From Pseudomonas sp. SST3 (GTDB lineage Bacteria > Pseudomonadota > Gammaproteobacteria > Pseudomonadales > Pseudomonadaceae): DNA of 64,000 nucleotides. A program made the position numbers and the translations under genes. The stretch is taken from the NCBI RefSeq assembly GCF_003325755.1, contig NZ_QORI02000012.1, forward strand, positions 62,001 to 126,000, in the 5' to 3' direction. Below, in pieces: positions 16,957 to 27,400 of this stretch; the stretch's first letter is position 1; each line of letters begins with the position of its first letter. Under the pieces are notes generated by a model. The model had not been told where the DNA came from and ran no database searches. It saw only the letters and a program-made list of their open reading frames with translations.

Positions 16957-17880
16957 TCAATCGGCGCAGGCCATCCGGTTGCCGAGGCGGAATCGGGTGA
17001 TCTGTGGCAGGTCGTGCAGGTAGCGGACCATGTCCGGTGCACCGGCGAACTTGAGCCCTTCGCCGAGGGCGTTGGCAGCGGGCTGCCGCTTGTCCAGCAG
17101 GAGCAGTTCGGAGTTGTTGGTGTTGCGCAATAGCGTCAGACGCGCGTAAGGAATCTTCGCATCGAGCAATAAGCTCATAAATTCACGATCATCCCAGGCC
17201 TGCGCTGGCATGGTTACGGCGTGGTATTCATTATCGAGCGCATGCAACCCGCCTGCGTCGAGACGATAGTCGATTAGCTCGCAGGGCAGGTTGACTTCAA
17301 GCCCGCGCAGTCGGGCATAAGCGATGGCGCAGGCAAAGGCTTCCGCATGGTGCTCGCCCGACCAGTAAATGCGCTCGCCGAGCCAACTGGCTTGGCGAAG
17401 CTCGATGGGCGCCTGGCTCTGGAAATCAGGCAGGGCTGCAGTGATGGTCCGCACGAAGTCGTTGTAGCTGATCACGCGTAGCTGACGGCAGGCTTGGGTG
17501 GCGGCAAAGGCTTCGAATGTCGGATAGGTAGTACCATCGGTGCTCTGGCCTCCGAGGCCGTCGATTTGCCGCAGATCGATCGCTGAATGAATGCTCTGCT
17601 CCTGGCGCACCAGCCGGGTCAGGGCGACGCGAGCTCTGGCTTTGTCTTCCTGGATCGGACCGGAAAGTGCGCTTCTGGGCAGGTCGACGAATCGCTGCAG
17701 GCAGGGCCCGTCGTGCCAGAAGATGCTTGGCGTCGACTCGGAGAGCGGAGCGAAGGGCAATCGGATCTGACTGGCGCGCTCAAGAATCTGGCGCGGCGAT
17801 CTGCCGCCCAATCCAAGGCGTTGGGCAAATCTGGCGATTCGGGAGGTCACGGGCGGCATCGGCTCGGGCAAGCTCATCAT
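16957..17880 (-). CDS. Conserved Pseudomonas hypothetical protein
   Basis: A 307-residue soluble protein with no signal peptide or transmembrane segment. I do not recognise a catalytic motif. Visible features are a basic N-terminal helix (TSRIARFAQRLGL), the stretch YPTFEAFAATQACRQLRVIS near residues 118-137, and WSGEHHAEAFACAIAYAR in the centre, where a His-His pair might bind metal or a ligand. Codon use matches the neighbours, so it looks like a native core gene. Start set at the first of two ATG codons (17880); no clear ribosome-binding site precedes it. It lies between gdhB and the pyrD region, convergent with gdhB. Confidence 0.65.
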   Translation of the reverse strand: MMSLPEPMPPVTSRIARFAQRLGLGGRSPRQILERASQIRLPFAPLSESTPSIFWHDGPCLQRFVDLPRSALSGPIQEDKARARVALTRLVRQEQSIHSAIDLRQIDGLGGQSTDGTTYPTFEAFAATQACRQLRVISYNDFVRTITAALPDFQSQAPIELRQASWLGERIYWSGEHHAEAFACAIAYARLRGLEVNLPCELIDYRLDAGGLHALDNEYHAVTMPAQAWDDREFMSLLLDAKIPYARLTLLRNTNNSELLLLDKRQPAANALGEGLKFAGAPDMVRYLHDLPQITRFRLGNRMACAD

Positions 17881-18047
17881 TGTGGATGAACGCGTAGGGC
17901 AACGATTGAAGTGTGGCAGAGCTGACGACGCTGTGCACCGTGTTTGCCGAGCTTTTGTTCATAGGTGACAGTTTTTGACACCTTCGGCGTGCCATAGGAA
18001 GGGTGTCGGTATGGCAAAATCGCTGTGCTGATCATTGAGGAGCCTCC

Positions 18048-18269
18048 ATGCCAAGCCTCGTGCTGGATATCGTGCTGCCCGCCGAAAAACTACTGGCGGT
18101 TTATCAAGGGCGCGCCAATCGTATCCTGATCAAGAGCCGGGAAGGGACGAGCGTCAGCTTGCCGGCACATCATCTGCGACCGTTTCTGACAACGGCCGGC
18201 GTGTTTGGTTCATTCGAAATGGAATTTTCTCCAGAGGGCAAACTGATTCGCCTGCGCCGGCTCGATTAG
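18048..18269 (+). CDS. DUF2835 family small protein
   Basis: A 73-residue protein that matches the DUF2835 family of gammaproteobacterial small proteins ([19 protein letters not shown] at the start, [18 protein letters not shown] at the end). It is probably a compact beta-sheet protein that may bind nucleic acid, given its basic residues, but no function is established. A strong GAGGAG precedes the ATG by about six bases. It is the gene immediately before pyrD, on the same strand. Confidence 0.78.
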   Translation: MPSLVLDIVLPAEKLLAVYQGRANRILIKSREGTSVSLPAHHLRPFLTTAGVFGSFEMEFSPEGKLIRLRRLD

Positions 18270-18375
18270 GGTTTCGATCCGTAGTGATTCCACGACAAGG
18301 TGTGTGCTCCGCCCTCTGAGCATACCGCCTGCCTGCTATACTCTCGCGCCACACTTTCCAGGATTTAGGCTGCGT

Positions 18376-19416
18376 ATGTATAACCTGGCCCGCCAGTTGC
18401 TGTTCAAGTTCACGCCCGAGACTTCCCATGAGCTGTCGCTCGATCTGATCGGCGCTGGTGGCCGTTTGGGGCTTAACGCCATGTTGAATAAGGCCCCAGC
18501 CAGTTTGCCGGTGCGGGTGATGGGGCTGGATTTTGCCAACCCGGTGGGCTTGGCGGCCGGACTGGATAAGAACGGCGAGGCGATCTGCGGCATGTCTCAG
18601 TTGGGTTTCGGCTTTGTCGAAGTGGGTACCGTGACCCCGAGGCCGCAGCCAGGGAATCCGAAACCGCGCATCTTCCGCCTTCCCGAAGCTCAAGCCATCA
18701 TCAACCGCATGGGATTCAACAACCATGGCGTCGATGCGCTGCTGGAGCGGGTCGATGCGGCTCGTTTCAAAGGCATTCTGGGCATCAATATCGGTAAGAA
18801 CTTCGATACGCCAGTCGAGCGTGCCCAAGACGATTATTTATTGTGCCTGGACAAGGTCTATCACCAAGCGAGCTATGTCACCGTGAACGTCAGCTCGCCA
18901 AATACCCCGGGGCTGCGCAGTCTGCAATTCGGCGACTCGCTCAAGCAGTTGCTCGATGCGCTCGGTCAGCGCCGTGAAGATCTGGAAGTGCTGCATGGCA
19001 AGCGGGTGCCGTTGGCAATCAAGATCGCGCCGGACATGACTGACGAGGAAATCGTATTAGTTGCTGAGGCGGTGTTCCAGGCCGGGATGGACGCCATCAT
19101 TGCGACCAACACGACGCTTGGACGGGAAGGCGTAGCGGGGCTTGCTCACGCGGACGAAGCCGGAGGGCTTTCAGGTGCTCCGGTACGCGAGAAAAGTACC
19201 CATACCGTCAGGGTTCTGGCTGAAACGCTGTCCGGTCGCCTGCCGATTATCGCCGTTGGCGGCATCACGCAAGGACGACATGCGGCGGAAAAGATCGAGG
19301 CAGGGGCGAGTCTGGTGCAGCTGTATACCGGTTTCATTTACAAGGGGCCCGCATTGATCCGCGAGGCGGTGGATGCCATCGCTGCGTTGCAGTCTCGGAA
19401 GGATATGAATCGCTGA
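18376..19416 (+). CDS. pyrD: Dihydroorotate dehydrogenase, quinone-dependent (class 2)
   Basis: A 346-residue membrane-associated flavoprotein that oxidises dihydroorotate to orotate with ubiquinone, the fourth step of pyrimidine synthesis. The N-terminal helix [20 protein letters not shown] is the class 2 membrane-binding extension. FMN-barrel motifs follow: [30 protein letters not shown], the substrate segment RMGFNNHG, the catalytic-serine loop [11 protein letters not shown], and LIAVGGI-type phosphate-binding loop IIAVGGI near the end. Start is the ATG at 18376; the upstream frame is not conserved. Confidence 0.97.
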   Translation: MYNLARQLLFKFTPETSHELSLDLIGAGGRLGLNAMLNKAPASLPVRVMGLDFANPVGLAAGLDKNGEAICGMSQLGFGFVEVGTVTPRPQPGNPKPRIFRLPEAQAIINRMGFNNHGVDALLERVDAARFKGILGINIGKNFDTPVERAQDDYLLCLDKVYHQASYVTVNVSSPNTPGLRSLQFGDSLKQLLDALGQRREDLEVLHGKRVPLAIKIAPDMTDEEIVLVAEAVFQAGMDAIIATNTTLGREGVAGLAHADEAGGLSGAPVREKSTHTVRVLAETLSGRLPIIAVGGITQGRHAAEKIEAGASLVQLYTGFIYKGPALIREAVDAIAALQSRKDMNR

Positions 19417-19429
19417 TTTGTTTCCCGGT

Positions 19430-19450
19430 GGGGCTCCCTGAGGGAGCCCC
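19430..19450. terminator. Inverted repeat between pyrD and rmf
   Basis: GGGGCTCCC and GGGAGCCCC form a perfect 9-bp stem with a 3-base loop 14 bases after the pyrD stop. There is no T run on either side, so it may be a transcript-stabilising hairpin or a factor-assisted end rather than a classical intrinsic terminator. Confidence 0.5.
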
Positions 19451-19506
19451 GGGCTTCAAGCCCGCCGCCCGGGTGGGGCGTGCCAGTTGAAGTCGGTGTG
19501 ATCGTG

Positions 19507-19722
19507 TCAGCCGACCGCGTGAAGTTCGTTCAGTCGATGAAGACCGGCCGCGCCGGTCAGACCGTCCCAGTTGTCGCCGCGACCCTCCCGCCAGCCGTTA
19601 ATCCAGGCTTGGCGCACCTCCGGATGGGAAAAGGGACATAGATCGCGAGATTTACCGTGTATGCCATGCTGATAACCGCGTAGAAATGCTCGTTCCATCG
19701 GATCACGCTTGAGTCTTCTCAT
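19507..19722 (-). CDS. rmf: Ribosome modulation factor
   Basis: A 71-residue basic protein that dimerises 70S ribosomes into inactive 100S particles in stationary phase. The sequence MRRLKRDPMERAFLRGYQHG and the central CPFSHPEVRQAWINGWREGR are characteristic of RMF. Gene position next to pyrD and rlmKL matches Pseudomonas. The 350 bases upstream leave room for a long leader; expression is usually growth-phase dependent, but I cannot identify the control site here. Confidence 0.95.
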   Translation of the reverse strand: MRRLKRDPMERAFLRGYQHGIHGKSRDLCPFSHPEVRQAWINGWREGRGDNWDGLTGAAGLHRLNELHAVG

Positions 19723-20074
19723 TGGGTATTGCCCTCAGTGGTTGACTGGTGTTCCTGTTGACCTCATGGCGAGATCGGCAGATAGACTGCCAGCGAAGCC
19801 CGCTGCCGGCGTGGCGGGGTTCTACCAGCATCGTTGCGATGCCGGACTGAGTCGAGTTCTAACCCAATGGCTCCGAGGCGGGAATGATCGTTTTGTCATA
19901 AGCAAGTAATCAAACCGTAGTGCTGCCCATAAGGCACGCGAGACGCGCGCTCGCGGTGTCTACCACCCGCTCTGTTGCGTCTGTTTCTCGATAAGAACAG
20001 TCGAGCCGCGCAAATATCGAAACGAGATCCGAAAGTGGCACGCCCAAACGGATCGAACAATATCTGGACATGCC
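19723..20074. other. Divergent intergenic region between rmf and rlmKL
   Basis: About 350 bases without a supported gene. It must hold the rmf promoter(s) on the minus strand and that of rlmKL on the plus strand. On the minus strand TTGATTACTTGCTTATGACAA (19912 to 19893 region) has a possible promoter look but poor spacing, so I do not call it. Confidence 0.4.
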
Positions 20075-22255
20075 ATGACTGATCGCCACGAACTTATCCT
20101 CACCTGCCCCAAGGGGCTCGAAGGCCTGTTGCTAGAGGAAGCCGTCGGGCTTGGACTCGACGAGGCCCGCGAGCAAACCGCCGCCATCCGCGGGTTCGCC
20201 GGCATGGAGGTCGCCTATCGGCTGTGCCTGTGGTCGCGTCTGGCCAATCGGGTGCTTCTGGTGATCAATCGTTTCGCCACGGTAAATGCCGAAACGCTAT
20301 ATGAGGGGGTTCAGCAGGTCGATTGGTCGGAACACCTCGAGGCGACTGGCAGTCTGGCAGTCGAATTCAGCGGTCACGGATCGGGTATCGACAATACTCA
20401 CTTCGGCGCGCTCAAGGTCAAGGATGCGATCGTCGATCGCCTCCGCACGGCCACAGGCGAGCGGCCCAGTGTCGACAAGCTTAATCCGGACCTTCGTGTT
20501 CACCTGCGTCTGGACCGCGGGCAGGCGGTCCTGTCCCTGGATCTCTCGGGTCACAGCCTGCACCAACGCGGCTACCGTCTTCAACAGGGCGCGGCGCCGT
20601 TGAAGGAGAACCTCGCAGCGGCCGTGCTGATTCGTGCTGGCTGGCCTCGCATCGCTGCTGCGGGTGGCGCGCTGACGGACCCTATGTGCGGCGTGGGCAC
20701 CTTCCTCGTCGAAGGCGCCATGATCGCGGCCGACATCGCACCCAATTTGCGCCGTGAGCGCTGGGGCTTCAGCGCCTGGCTCGGACACGTTCCGGCATTG
20801 TGGAATCGACTACATGCTGAAGCGCAGGCGCGTGCCGAGGCGGGGCTAGCCCGGCAGCCCCTATGGATACGGGGTTACGAGGCGGACCCGCGATTGATCC
20901 AGCCGGCCAAGAACAATATCGAACGTGCCGGCTTGGCGAGCTGGATCCGTGTGTATCAGGGCGACGTTGCGACCTTCGAGCCGCGGCCCGACCAGAACCA
21001 GAAGGGACTGGTGATTTGCAACCCACCTTACGGCGAGCGTCTGGGCGATGAGGCGAGCCTGGTCTATCTATACCAGAACCTGGGTGAGCGCCTGCGGCAG
21101 GCCTGCCTCGGTTGGGAGGCGGCGGTTCTAACCTCCGCACCCGACCTCGGCAAGCGCATGGGCATCCGCAGCCACAAGCAATACGCCTTCTGGAACGGCG
21201 CGCTGCCGTGCAAGCTGCTGCTGATCAAGGTCGAGCTGGATCAGTTCGTCACAGGTCAGCGCACGGCGCCCGCTGAGCGCCAGTCCGAAGAGAAGCCCGC
21301 CGTAGAGCTGGCGCGCCTCAGTGAAGGCGGACAAATGTTTGCCAACCGGCTGCGGAAGAATCTGAAGCTGCTCGGCAAATGGGCTCGCAAGGAAGATATC
21401 CAGTGCTATCGGCTATACGACGCCGACATGCCTGAATATGCCTTGGCCATCGACCTGTATGGCGACTGGGTGCATGTTCAGGAGTACGCTCCGCCACGCT
21501 CAATCGATCCGGAAAAGGCCCAGGCGCGCCTGTACGATGCCTTGGGTGCGATTCCCCAGGCGTTGGGCATCTCGCGCGAGCGCGTGGTAGTCAAGCGGCG
21601 CGAGCGCCAGAGCGGAACGCGCCAGTATGAGCGCCAGGCCAGTCAGGGCGAGTTTCTTGAGGTCAGGGAGGGTGACGTCAAGCTTCTGGTAAACCTCACC
21701 GATTATCTCGACACCGGGCTGTTTCTCGACCATCGCGCGATGCGCCTGCGCATCGCGCGGGAAGCGGCCGGCAAGCGCTTTCTGAACCTGTACTGCTACA
21801 CCGCGACCGCCACGGTGCATGCGGCCAAGGGCGGAGCGCGCAGCACAACCAGCGTTGACCTATCGAAAACCTATCTGGACTGGGCACGGCGAAATCTGGC
21901 GCTGAATGGCCTGTCCGATCGGCAACGTCTGGAGCAGGCCGATGTGATGACCTGGCTGGAAGAGGACCGGGACGAATACGACCTGATTTTCATCGACCCG
22001 CCGACGTTCTCGAACTCGAAGCGCATGGAGGGCGTTTTCGATGTCCAGCGTGATCATGTTGCCTTGCTCGACTTGGCAATGGCGCGATTGGCCGCGGGCG
22101 GTACGCTGTATTTTTCCAACAACTTCCGCAAGTTCGTGCTGGACGCTGGCATCGCCGAACGCTATGCCGTCGAGGAAATCACCGGTGCCACGCTGGACGA
22201 GGACTTCCGCCGCAACAGCAAGATTCATCGCGCCTGGAAGCTGCAGGCGCGATGA
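20075..22255 (+). CDS. rlmL: Bifunctional 23S rRNA methyltransferase RlmKL
   Basis: A 726-residue fusion enzyme: the N-terminal half (RlmL) methylates G2445 at N2 and the C-terminal half (RlmK) methylates G2069 at N7 of 23S rRNA. Residues about 45-160 form a THUMP RNA-binding domain. The RlmL methyltransferase domain has DPMCGVGTFLVEGA and the catalytic NPPYGERLGDE near residue 315. The RlmK domain has FLNLYCYTATATVHAAKGGA for AdoMet binding and DPPTFSNSKRM near residue 640. Full family length, clean frame. Activity positions are from established E. coli work. Confidence 0.96.
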   Translation: MTDRHELILTCPKGLEGLLLEEAVGLGLDEAREQTAAIRGFAGMEVAYRLCLWSRLANRVLLVINRFATVNAETLYEGVQQVDWSEHLEATGSLAVEFSGHGSGIDNTHFGALKVKDAIVDRLRTATGERPSVDKLNPDLRVHLRLDRGQAVLSLDLSGHSLHQRGYRLQQGAAPLKENLAAAVLIRAGWPRIAAAGGALTDPMCGVGTFLVEGAMIAADIAPNLRRERWGFSAWLGHVPALWNRLHAEAQARAEAGLARQPLWIRGYEADPRLIQPAKNNIERAGLASWIRVYQGDVATFEPRPDQNQKGLVICNPPYGERLGDEASLVYLYQNLGERLRQACLGWEAAVLTSAPDLGKRMGIRSHKQYAFWNGALPCKLLLIKVELDQFVTGQRTAPAERQSEEKPAVELARLSEGGQMFANRLRKNLKLLGKWARKEDIQCYRLYDADMPEYALAIDLYGDWVHVQEYAPPRSIDPEKAQARLYDALGAIPQALGISRERVVVKRRERQSGTRQYERQASQGEFLEVREGDVKLLVNLTDYLDTGLFLDHRAMRLRIAREAAGKRFLNLYCYTATATVHAAKGGARSTTSVDLSKTYLDWARRNLALNGLSDRQRLEQADVMTWLEEDRDEYDLIFIDPPTFSNSKRMEGVFDVQRDHVALLDLAMARLAAGGTLYFSNNFRKFVLDAGIAERYAVEEITGATLDEDFRRNSKIHRAWKLQAR

Positions 22256-22393
22256 TGGAGGCCCGGCGGAGGGTGCGGAGGGCGCGGTTGATACGTCGTG
22301 CTGTGGCGATAAGCAGCGGGGCGGCGCGCTCCCGGTAGAGGAGCGGCTGGCTAACCGGTGCCGACGCCTCCCAGTCATCGGCACCTTTAAAAG

Positions 22394-23902
22394 CTAGCGT
22401 TGTGCCGTGCTTTCGTTCCCTGGGCGGTTGTAGAGGCTGACCAACACCTGATCCAGCACCGAGGAAGCGCCCCACGGACGCGGATGGTTGAGAATTGCGA
22501 CGACTGCCCAGGTATTGCCGTCGTTGTCGCGGCTATAGCCAGCAATTGCCCGCACCGTATTCAGGGTCCCGGTCTTGATGTGCGCCTTGCCGGCGACCCC
22601 GGTATTGCGCAGCCGTTTGCGCATGGTGCCATCCACCGCGGCGAGCGGCATCGATGAAATGAACTCCGCCGCGTAGGGGCTCTGCCAGGCCGCCTGCAGC
22701 AAGCTCGCCAGCTCACGCGCACTGACGCGTTCGGCGCGCGAAAGGCCCGAACCGTTCTCGATAACAAGATGCGGTGAAATCAATCCCTTCTTCGCCAGCC
22801 ATTGGCGAATCACTCGCTGCGCGGCCATGGAGTCGTCGACATCCGCTTCGTTGCGAAATTCTGCCCCCAGACTCAGGAAGAGCTGCCGCGCCATGGTGTT
22901 GTTGCTGTACTTGTTAATATCGCGAATGATCTCGACCAGGTCAGGCGAATAGGCGCGAGCGATCATTCGCGCATCCTCGGGCACGGGGGCGACTCGATCA
23001 TGGCCGAGAATACTGCCGCCCAGCTCTTTCCAGATCGCGCGGACGGCGCCAGCGGCGTAGCGCTGATGGTCGAGAAGGGACAGGTAAGTTTGGCCGCTGC
23101 ATCCAGCCGCAAGCTTGCCGGTCACTACAACGGTGACGCCTTCGGCATCCTCGATCGGGTTGTAGCGTATGTCAGGCCAACCCGGACATTTGGCTTTTGG
23201 CAGGGCCTGGATGCGATTGTCGACGCGAACCGTGGCGATTGGTGGCTCGACCACTACGTTCACCTTGCCGTTATCGTTGCGAGCGACGAAGCGAAGCGCC
23301 TTGAGGTTGACCAACAGCGAATCCGGGCCGACCAGGAAGGGCTTGTTTTTATCATTGCCGTCATCATCGAATATTGGCAGCGACGGTTGCACGAAGTGGC
23401 TGCGGTCGAGAATCAGGTCACCGGTTACGGTCTGAACGCCATTGGCGCGCAGATCGCGCAGCAACAGCCAGAGCTTTTCCATGTTGAGCTTGGGATCACC
23501 GCCCCCTTTAAGGTAGAGGTTGCCATTCAGCGTGCCATTCTCGATGGGTCCGTCAGCATGGAATTCCGTTTTCCATTGATGATTAGGGCCAAGCAACTCC
23601 AGCGCCGCATAGGTGGTAACCAGCTTCATGGTCGAGGCAGGATTCACCGACACGTCGGCGTTCACGAAGGTCGGCGACGCGCTGCTGTTGAGTGGCAACA
23701 TGACGACCGACAATGCGCTGCTCTCAATCTTGTTCGCCTTGAGCGCCTGCGCAACGCGGGGCGGCAGGGTCTGATTGACCGTTTCAGCAAAGGTCGAAAA
23801 TGCCAGCGGCAATGTCAGCGTGGCGATGGCGACACGGCCAATGAATGTGCGGATGACTCTGCCCTGATCGGTTGCGGCAGACAGGTTGGAAATCAATGAC
23901 AT
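22394..23902 (-). CDS. dacB: D-alanyl-D-alanine carboxypeptidase/endopeptidase (PBP4)
   Basis: A 502-residue periplasmic penicillin-binding protein of the S13 family that trims and cleaves peptidoglycan cross-links. The N-terminus has a signal peptide (hydrophobic VAIATLTLPLAFS, cleavage near FAE-TVN, about residue 40). The three active-site motifs are present: SxxK as NPASTMKL near residues 87-94, SxN as YSNNTMARQL, and KTG as HIKTGTLN. Start at the ATG at 23902 is supported by GGGAA five bases upstream. It is convergent with rlmKL. In Pseudomonas, loss of this protein can activate AmpC induction; I see no ampC here. Confidence 0.95.
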   Translation of the reverse strand: MSLISNLSAATDQGRVIRTFIGRVAIATLTLPLAFSTFAETVNQTLPPRVAQALKANKIESSALSVVMLPLNSSASPTFVNADVSVNPASTMKLVTTYAALELLGPNHQWKTEFHADGPIENGTLNGNLYLKGGGDPKLNMEKLWLLLRDLRANGVQTVTGDLILDRSHFVQPSLPIFDDDGNDKNKPFLVGPDSLLVNLKALRFVARNDNGKVNVVVEPPIATVRVDNRIQALPKAKCPGWPDIRYNPIEDAEGVTVVVTGKLAAGCSGQTYLSLLDHQRYAAGAVRAIWKELGGSILGHDRVAPVPEDARMIARAYSPDLVEIIRDINKYSNNTMARQLFLSLGAEFRNEADVDDSMAAQRVIRQWLAKKGLISPHLVIENGSGLSRAERVSARELASLLQAAWQSPYAAEFISSMPLAAVDGTMRKRLRNTGVAGKAHIKTGTLNTVRAIAGYSRDNDGNTWAVVAILNHPRPWGASSVLDQVLVSLYNRPGNESTAQR

Positions 23903-24135
23903 TAAAGTTCCCTACAGCGTTCAGGGAAGAAAGGCGGGCCATTATGCCCACGTCCGAGAAGTGACGTACTTCTCATCCGACAAGCGTAGTCGGCGAATCC
24001 TATGCCCTGCAAAAGAACCCGACAGTTGCCATTGTTTTCAACGGATAGGCCAACAGACCGATGCCTGTAATCGCACAAGCGCGGCGTTGCTGTTAGAGTG
24101 CGCGCCGTCATCATGTTAGAAAAAGGACCGATTCA

Positions 24136-24480
24136 ATGGCTACCAATCGCTCGCGTCGCTTGCGCAAGAAACTCTGTGTCGACGAATTCCAGGAATTGGG
24201 TTTCGAAGTCAACCTGACCTACCGTGACGGTCTGGATGCCAAGGCAGTGGACGAGTTCCTCGAGGCCTTTCTGAACGAGGCCATCGAAGCCAACGGTTTG
24301 GGCTACATCGGTGGTGAGGATTACGGTTTCGTATGCCTGGCCAGCCGTGGTTCGGTCAACGAGGAGCAGCGCGGTCAGGTCGAGGCGTGGCTCAAGGGGC
24401 GCAACGAGCTTGCTGAGTTCAACGTAAGCCCGTTGATGGACGTCTGGTATCCGGAAAACGAGATCAACGCTAAGGCGTGA
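24136..24480 (+). CDS. yggL: YggL, 50S ribosome-associated protein
   Basis: A 114-residue protein of the DUF469/YggL family, reported to bind the large ribosomal subunit. The basic N-terminus MATNRSRRLRKKLCVDEF and the conserved DYGFVCLASRG are characteristic. Normal length. Its last 11 bases overlap the 3' end of the convergent FUSC gene. It is divergent from dacB. Confidence 0.93.
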   Translation: MATNRSRRLRKKLCVDEFQELGFEVNLTYRDGLDAKAVDEFLEAFLNEAIEANGLGYIGGEDYGFVCLASRGSVNEEQRGQVEAWLKGRNELAEFNVSPLMDVWYPENEINAKA

Positions 24481-25573
24481 TCGAGTCGTTCCTGTCCTGA
24501 TCGGTTGCGGCTGTTTGTCCGGATTTGCGCGATGCAATCCGGGCGATCAGCCGACGTAGCAAATGCATGAGCAACGTGACGGTCAGTGCCACGCCTACGC
24601 CGATAGCCGCGTTGATCAGGCGTAATTGAGGCAGCTCCCAATCTTGCGCCAAGGTTTCGGCCAGCAGCACGAAGCTCAGCGTTGTCTGCAGGACGAAAAG
24701 CCCGTAGTGATGTGCCTGGAATGCCCGACTGAGCATCACTAGCGGCAGCATGATCATCACCATCACCGGCGGATCGGCCAGGCTATGGCCCATGTAGATC
24801 AACACCGCCGCTGCACAGAAAATACCGATGCCGGCTTGCAGGGCGCGGACGAGGCTAAGTTGTAGGTCCATCTGCAACGTGGTGAATACCGCTAATGTCA
24901 GCCAATAACCTCGTGGGAGCCCGGCCAGGTTTACGATCAGGCCGCCGGCCGCAGCGGCCAACATGTAAGCCAATGCGTGCAGACGCCATTGACGGATTGG
25001 CGTACGCCGCGCGCGACGACGCAATACTTTGACCAGGCTGAGCACTCGAGGCATGTATGGCCACATGCGCAAGCCATGCATGCCGCGTAACCCGAAGGCC
25101 AGCAAGGTGACCCACAGGCCCCCCAGCGCAAACAGCGCGGCAATCGCCTGCGGATTATTGAAGTCGCCTATACCATGCTGACCCTGGCCAAGGCACAAGC
25201 AAATGGCCAGGCCGATTCCGAGCTTGCCGGCCTCGCTGCCATAGCGTTGCAGCCACGCCAGTAACAGGCCATAGAAAGCGAATAGGCCTAGGCTGATCAA
25301 AGGGTGGGTCGCTGACCAGAAGCCGAGGCCGGCGCTACCGGCACCAAGACCTATCAGCAACAACATTCGCAGCATGCCGAGGCGGTGAAGCGGGTTGGCC
25401 TTGGCCGCCTGGAATGCGCCGACCGTCGCCCAGAGAAAGCCGGCATGGCCGCTGAAAAGCCCGAGCAGAAGCGGTAACGCACAGCCCAGGCCGGCGACGG
25501 TCGCCGCGCCCCAAGCCGGGCGGCCAGGTTGCCAACCGATGAGCTTCCACAACGGCTTCTTCATCTGGATCAC
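24470..25573 (-). CDS. FUSC-family inner-membrane protein
   Basis: A 367-residue integral membrane protein with about ten hydrophobic helices in two blocks (residues 20-165 and 200-345), the layout of FUSC/aromatic acid exporter-like proteins. A cytoplasmic basic linker [16 protein letters not shown] separates the blocks. Start is most likely the GTG at 25573, which overlaps the dgt stop as GTGA; an ATG at 25564 is the alternative. It is the second gene of a dgt operon, so it is probably translationally coupled. The substrate is unknown. The extreme 3' end overlaps yggL. Confidence 0.8.
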   Translation of the reverse strand: MIQMKKPLWKLIGWQPGRPAWGAATVAGLGCALPLLLGLFSGHAGFLWATVGAFQAAKANPLHRLGMLRMLLLIGLGAGSAGLGFWSATHPLISLGLFAFYGLLLAWLQRYGSEAGKLGIGLAICLCLGQGQHGIGDFNNPQAIAALFALGGLWVTLLAFGLRGMHGLRMWPYMPRVLSLVKVLRRRARRTPIRQWRLHALAYMLAAAAGGLIVNLAGLPRGYWLTLAVFTTLQMDLQLSLVRALQAGIGIFCAAAVLIYMGHSLADPPVMVMIMLPLVMLSRAFQAHHYGLFVLQTTLSFVLLAETLAQDWELPQLRLINAAIGVGVALTVTLLMHLLRRLIARIASRKSGQTAATDQDRNDSITP

Positions 25574-26901
25574 GTCGGGCTCGAGCGTCCGGTCATTTCA
25601 CCAGCCATCTCGGTCGCGTAGCTGTCGGTCATGCCGGCGATGAAGTCGATCATTCGCACAAAGGATTGATACAGTGGCCAGTCGGGATTCGGCGCATTGC
25701 TGCCGAGCAGGTCGAGTATGCGGCGGTTCTTGAATGACGGTGTACGTCCGCCGTGTTGCTCCAGCGCAGCACCACAGAAAGCGTTGAGCAATATCTCAAG
25801 TGTGGTGTAGGCGCCGATTTCGTGCAGCGTCTTGCGTTTGTCCTGAAAGATTTTCTCCCGCGCCATAGCCTTGGCTTGCACCACGCATTGTTTGGCTGGG
25901 CCATGCATATGCTCGACCAGATCTCCGGCCAAGTTGCCCGCCAATAATGCCTGCTGCTGCTCAACGAAGGCGCGCGCAGCGGCATTGGTGAGATGCTCGA
26001 TGGCCTTTCCTCTGAGAATCGCCAGTTTGCGTCGGCGCGAATCCCGGGGGCCGAGCTGCCGATAGGTTTCTGGTAGGTCGTCGCCCACGAGGTTCAGCAG
26101 GAGGGCCTCGACTTCCGAATAATCGAGCAGATCCATCTCAAGACCGTCCTCAAGATCGATGAGGCCGTAGCAGATATCGTCAGCTGCTTCCATCAGATAG
26201 ACCAAGGGATGGCGCGCCCAGCGTTGCTCGTCCAGCTTTGGCAGTCCGAGTTTGGAGGCGATCTGTTCAAGCAGCGATAGCTCGCTCTGGTAACAGCCGA
26301 ACTTGTGCTTCTTGTAGCCGAGCGCCTCGGCATGACGGGACGTCCACGGATATTTCAGGTAGGTGCCAAGCGTTGCATAGGTAAGCCGGGTGCCGCCGTC
26401 GAACTGATGGTATTCGAGCTGTGTAAGCACCCTGAATCCTTGAGCGTTACCCTCGAAATTCAGAAAGTCGGCTCGCTCGGCATCGCTCATGTCATCTAGC
26501 CAGCCACGCCCGGCAGCCTGTTGAAACCAATGGCGAATGGCGTCCTCACCCGAATGCCCGAACGGCGGATTGCCGATGTCATGGGCGAGGCAGGCGGACT
26601 GAATGATCATTCCAAGGTCGGCCGGATTGCACCATTCCGGCATATCGTCGCGCAGCACTTCGCCCACGCGCATGCCGAGCGAGCGCCCGACGCAACTGAC
26701 CTCTAATGAGTGGGTGAGACGCGTGTGAATGTGGTCGTTGCTGGAAACCGGATGTACCTGGGTCTTGCGTCCAAGTCGGCGAAAAGCACCGGAAAAGATG
26801 ATTCTGTCGTGGTCCTTGTGGAAAGGACTTCGACCGAGTTCTTCATTGCTGTGAACAGATTTTCCGAGCCGTTCGCGGTTTAGCAGGGTATGCCAATCCA
26901 A
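25570..26901 (-). CDS. dgt: Deoxyguanosinetriphosphate triphosphohydrolase-like protein
   Basis: A 443-residue HD-domain hydrolase releasing triphosphate from dNTPs, likely a regulator of dNTP pools. The HD motif is seen as [10 protein letters not shown] (near residue 60), [16 protein letters not shown] (near residue 108) and the later [14 protein letters not shown]. Start: two TTG codons lie in frame at 26907 and 26901. A consensus AGGAGG sits at 26913-26908, directly touching the first but six bases before the second, so the TTG at 26901 (giving MDWHTLL) is chosen. A non-ATG start with a perfect ribosome-binding site is unusual. Confidence 0.92.
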   Translation of the reverse strand: MDWHTLLNRERLGKSVHSNEELGRSPFHKDHDRIIFSGAFRRLGRKTQVHPVSSNDHIHTRLTHSLEVSCVGRSLGMRVGEVLRDDMPEWCNPADLGMIIQSACLAHDIGNPPFGHSGEDAIRHWFQQAAGRGWLDDMSDAERADFLNFEGNAQGFRVLTQLEYHQFDGGTRLTYATLGTYLKYPWTSRHAEALGYKKHKFGCYQSELSLLEQIASKLGLPKLDEQRWARHPLVYLMEAADDICYGLIDLEDGLEMDLLDYSEVEALLLNLVGDDLPETYRQLGPRDSRRRKLAILRGKAIEHLTNAAARAFVEQQQALLAGNLAGDLVEHMHGPAKQCVVQAKAMAREKIFQDKRKTLHEIGAYTTLEILLNAFCGAALEQHGGRTPSFKNRRILDLLGSNAPNPDWPLYQSFVRMIDFIAGMTDSYATEMAGEMTGRSSPT

Positions 26902-27097
26902 GAGCAACCTCCTAATGTCGCCAGTATCGGCCGGTTTGTCGGTTCAGTAGCGTGGCCGACAGCGGACGCGGCGGCGAGTCCTTTTTTACGCATCGTGCGC
27001 ATAATGTCAGCCTACAGCACCTGCTGATCATTAGGCATGCACAATGTCGCATGGACTGACCGTCAGCTGCGTCCGTTGCATGTCGGCTTATCGTAGG

Positions 27098-27400
27098 TTA
27101 GTGGCGAAGCCTGCGAACAACCGGGTACAGCAGGAGGCCTAGCCGGGCGAGTTTGCCTACCTTGCCGAGGCGACGACCGAAGAAGGTCAGTGCCAGGGTT
27201 GTCGCGATCATCACCGGTCCCTTCGGCACATGATGCTCGGAAGCCGCACTGCGGTTCGCGACCATCCCCTTGATCCGCTGGAATGGATGGGCGAGCGGCT
27301 GCGAATGATAGAGCAGTTGTTGGCGATTCATCTCCATGCGCAACCGGACCAGGTCCTTGCGCATGGCTAGATCGCTGGAGCTGCTGAGGGGAAGGCTCAT
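27098..27400 (-). CDS. Small conserved hypothetical protein
   Basis: A 100-residue protein with a hydrophilic N-terminal half and a hydrophobic middle (VMIATTLALTFFG, residues 63-75) followed by a basic hydrophobic C-terminus (LARLGLLLYPVVRRLRH). It may be an inner-membrane-associated partner of the preceding gene. The ATG at 27400 overlaps the stop of the holin-like gene as ATGA. I do not recognise a family with a known function; the three-gene order DUF883, holin-like, hypothetical is as in P. aeruginosa. Confidence 0.7.
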   Translation of the reverse strand: MSLPLSSSSDLAMRKDLVRLRMEMNRQQLLYHSQPLAHPFQRIKGMVANRSAASEHHVPKGPVMIATTLALTFFGRRLGKVGKLARLGLLLYPVVRRLRH

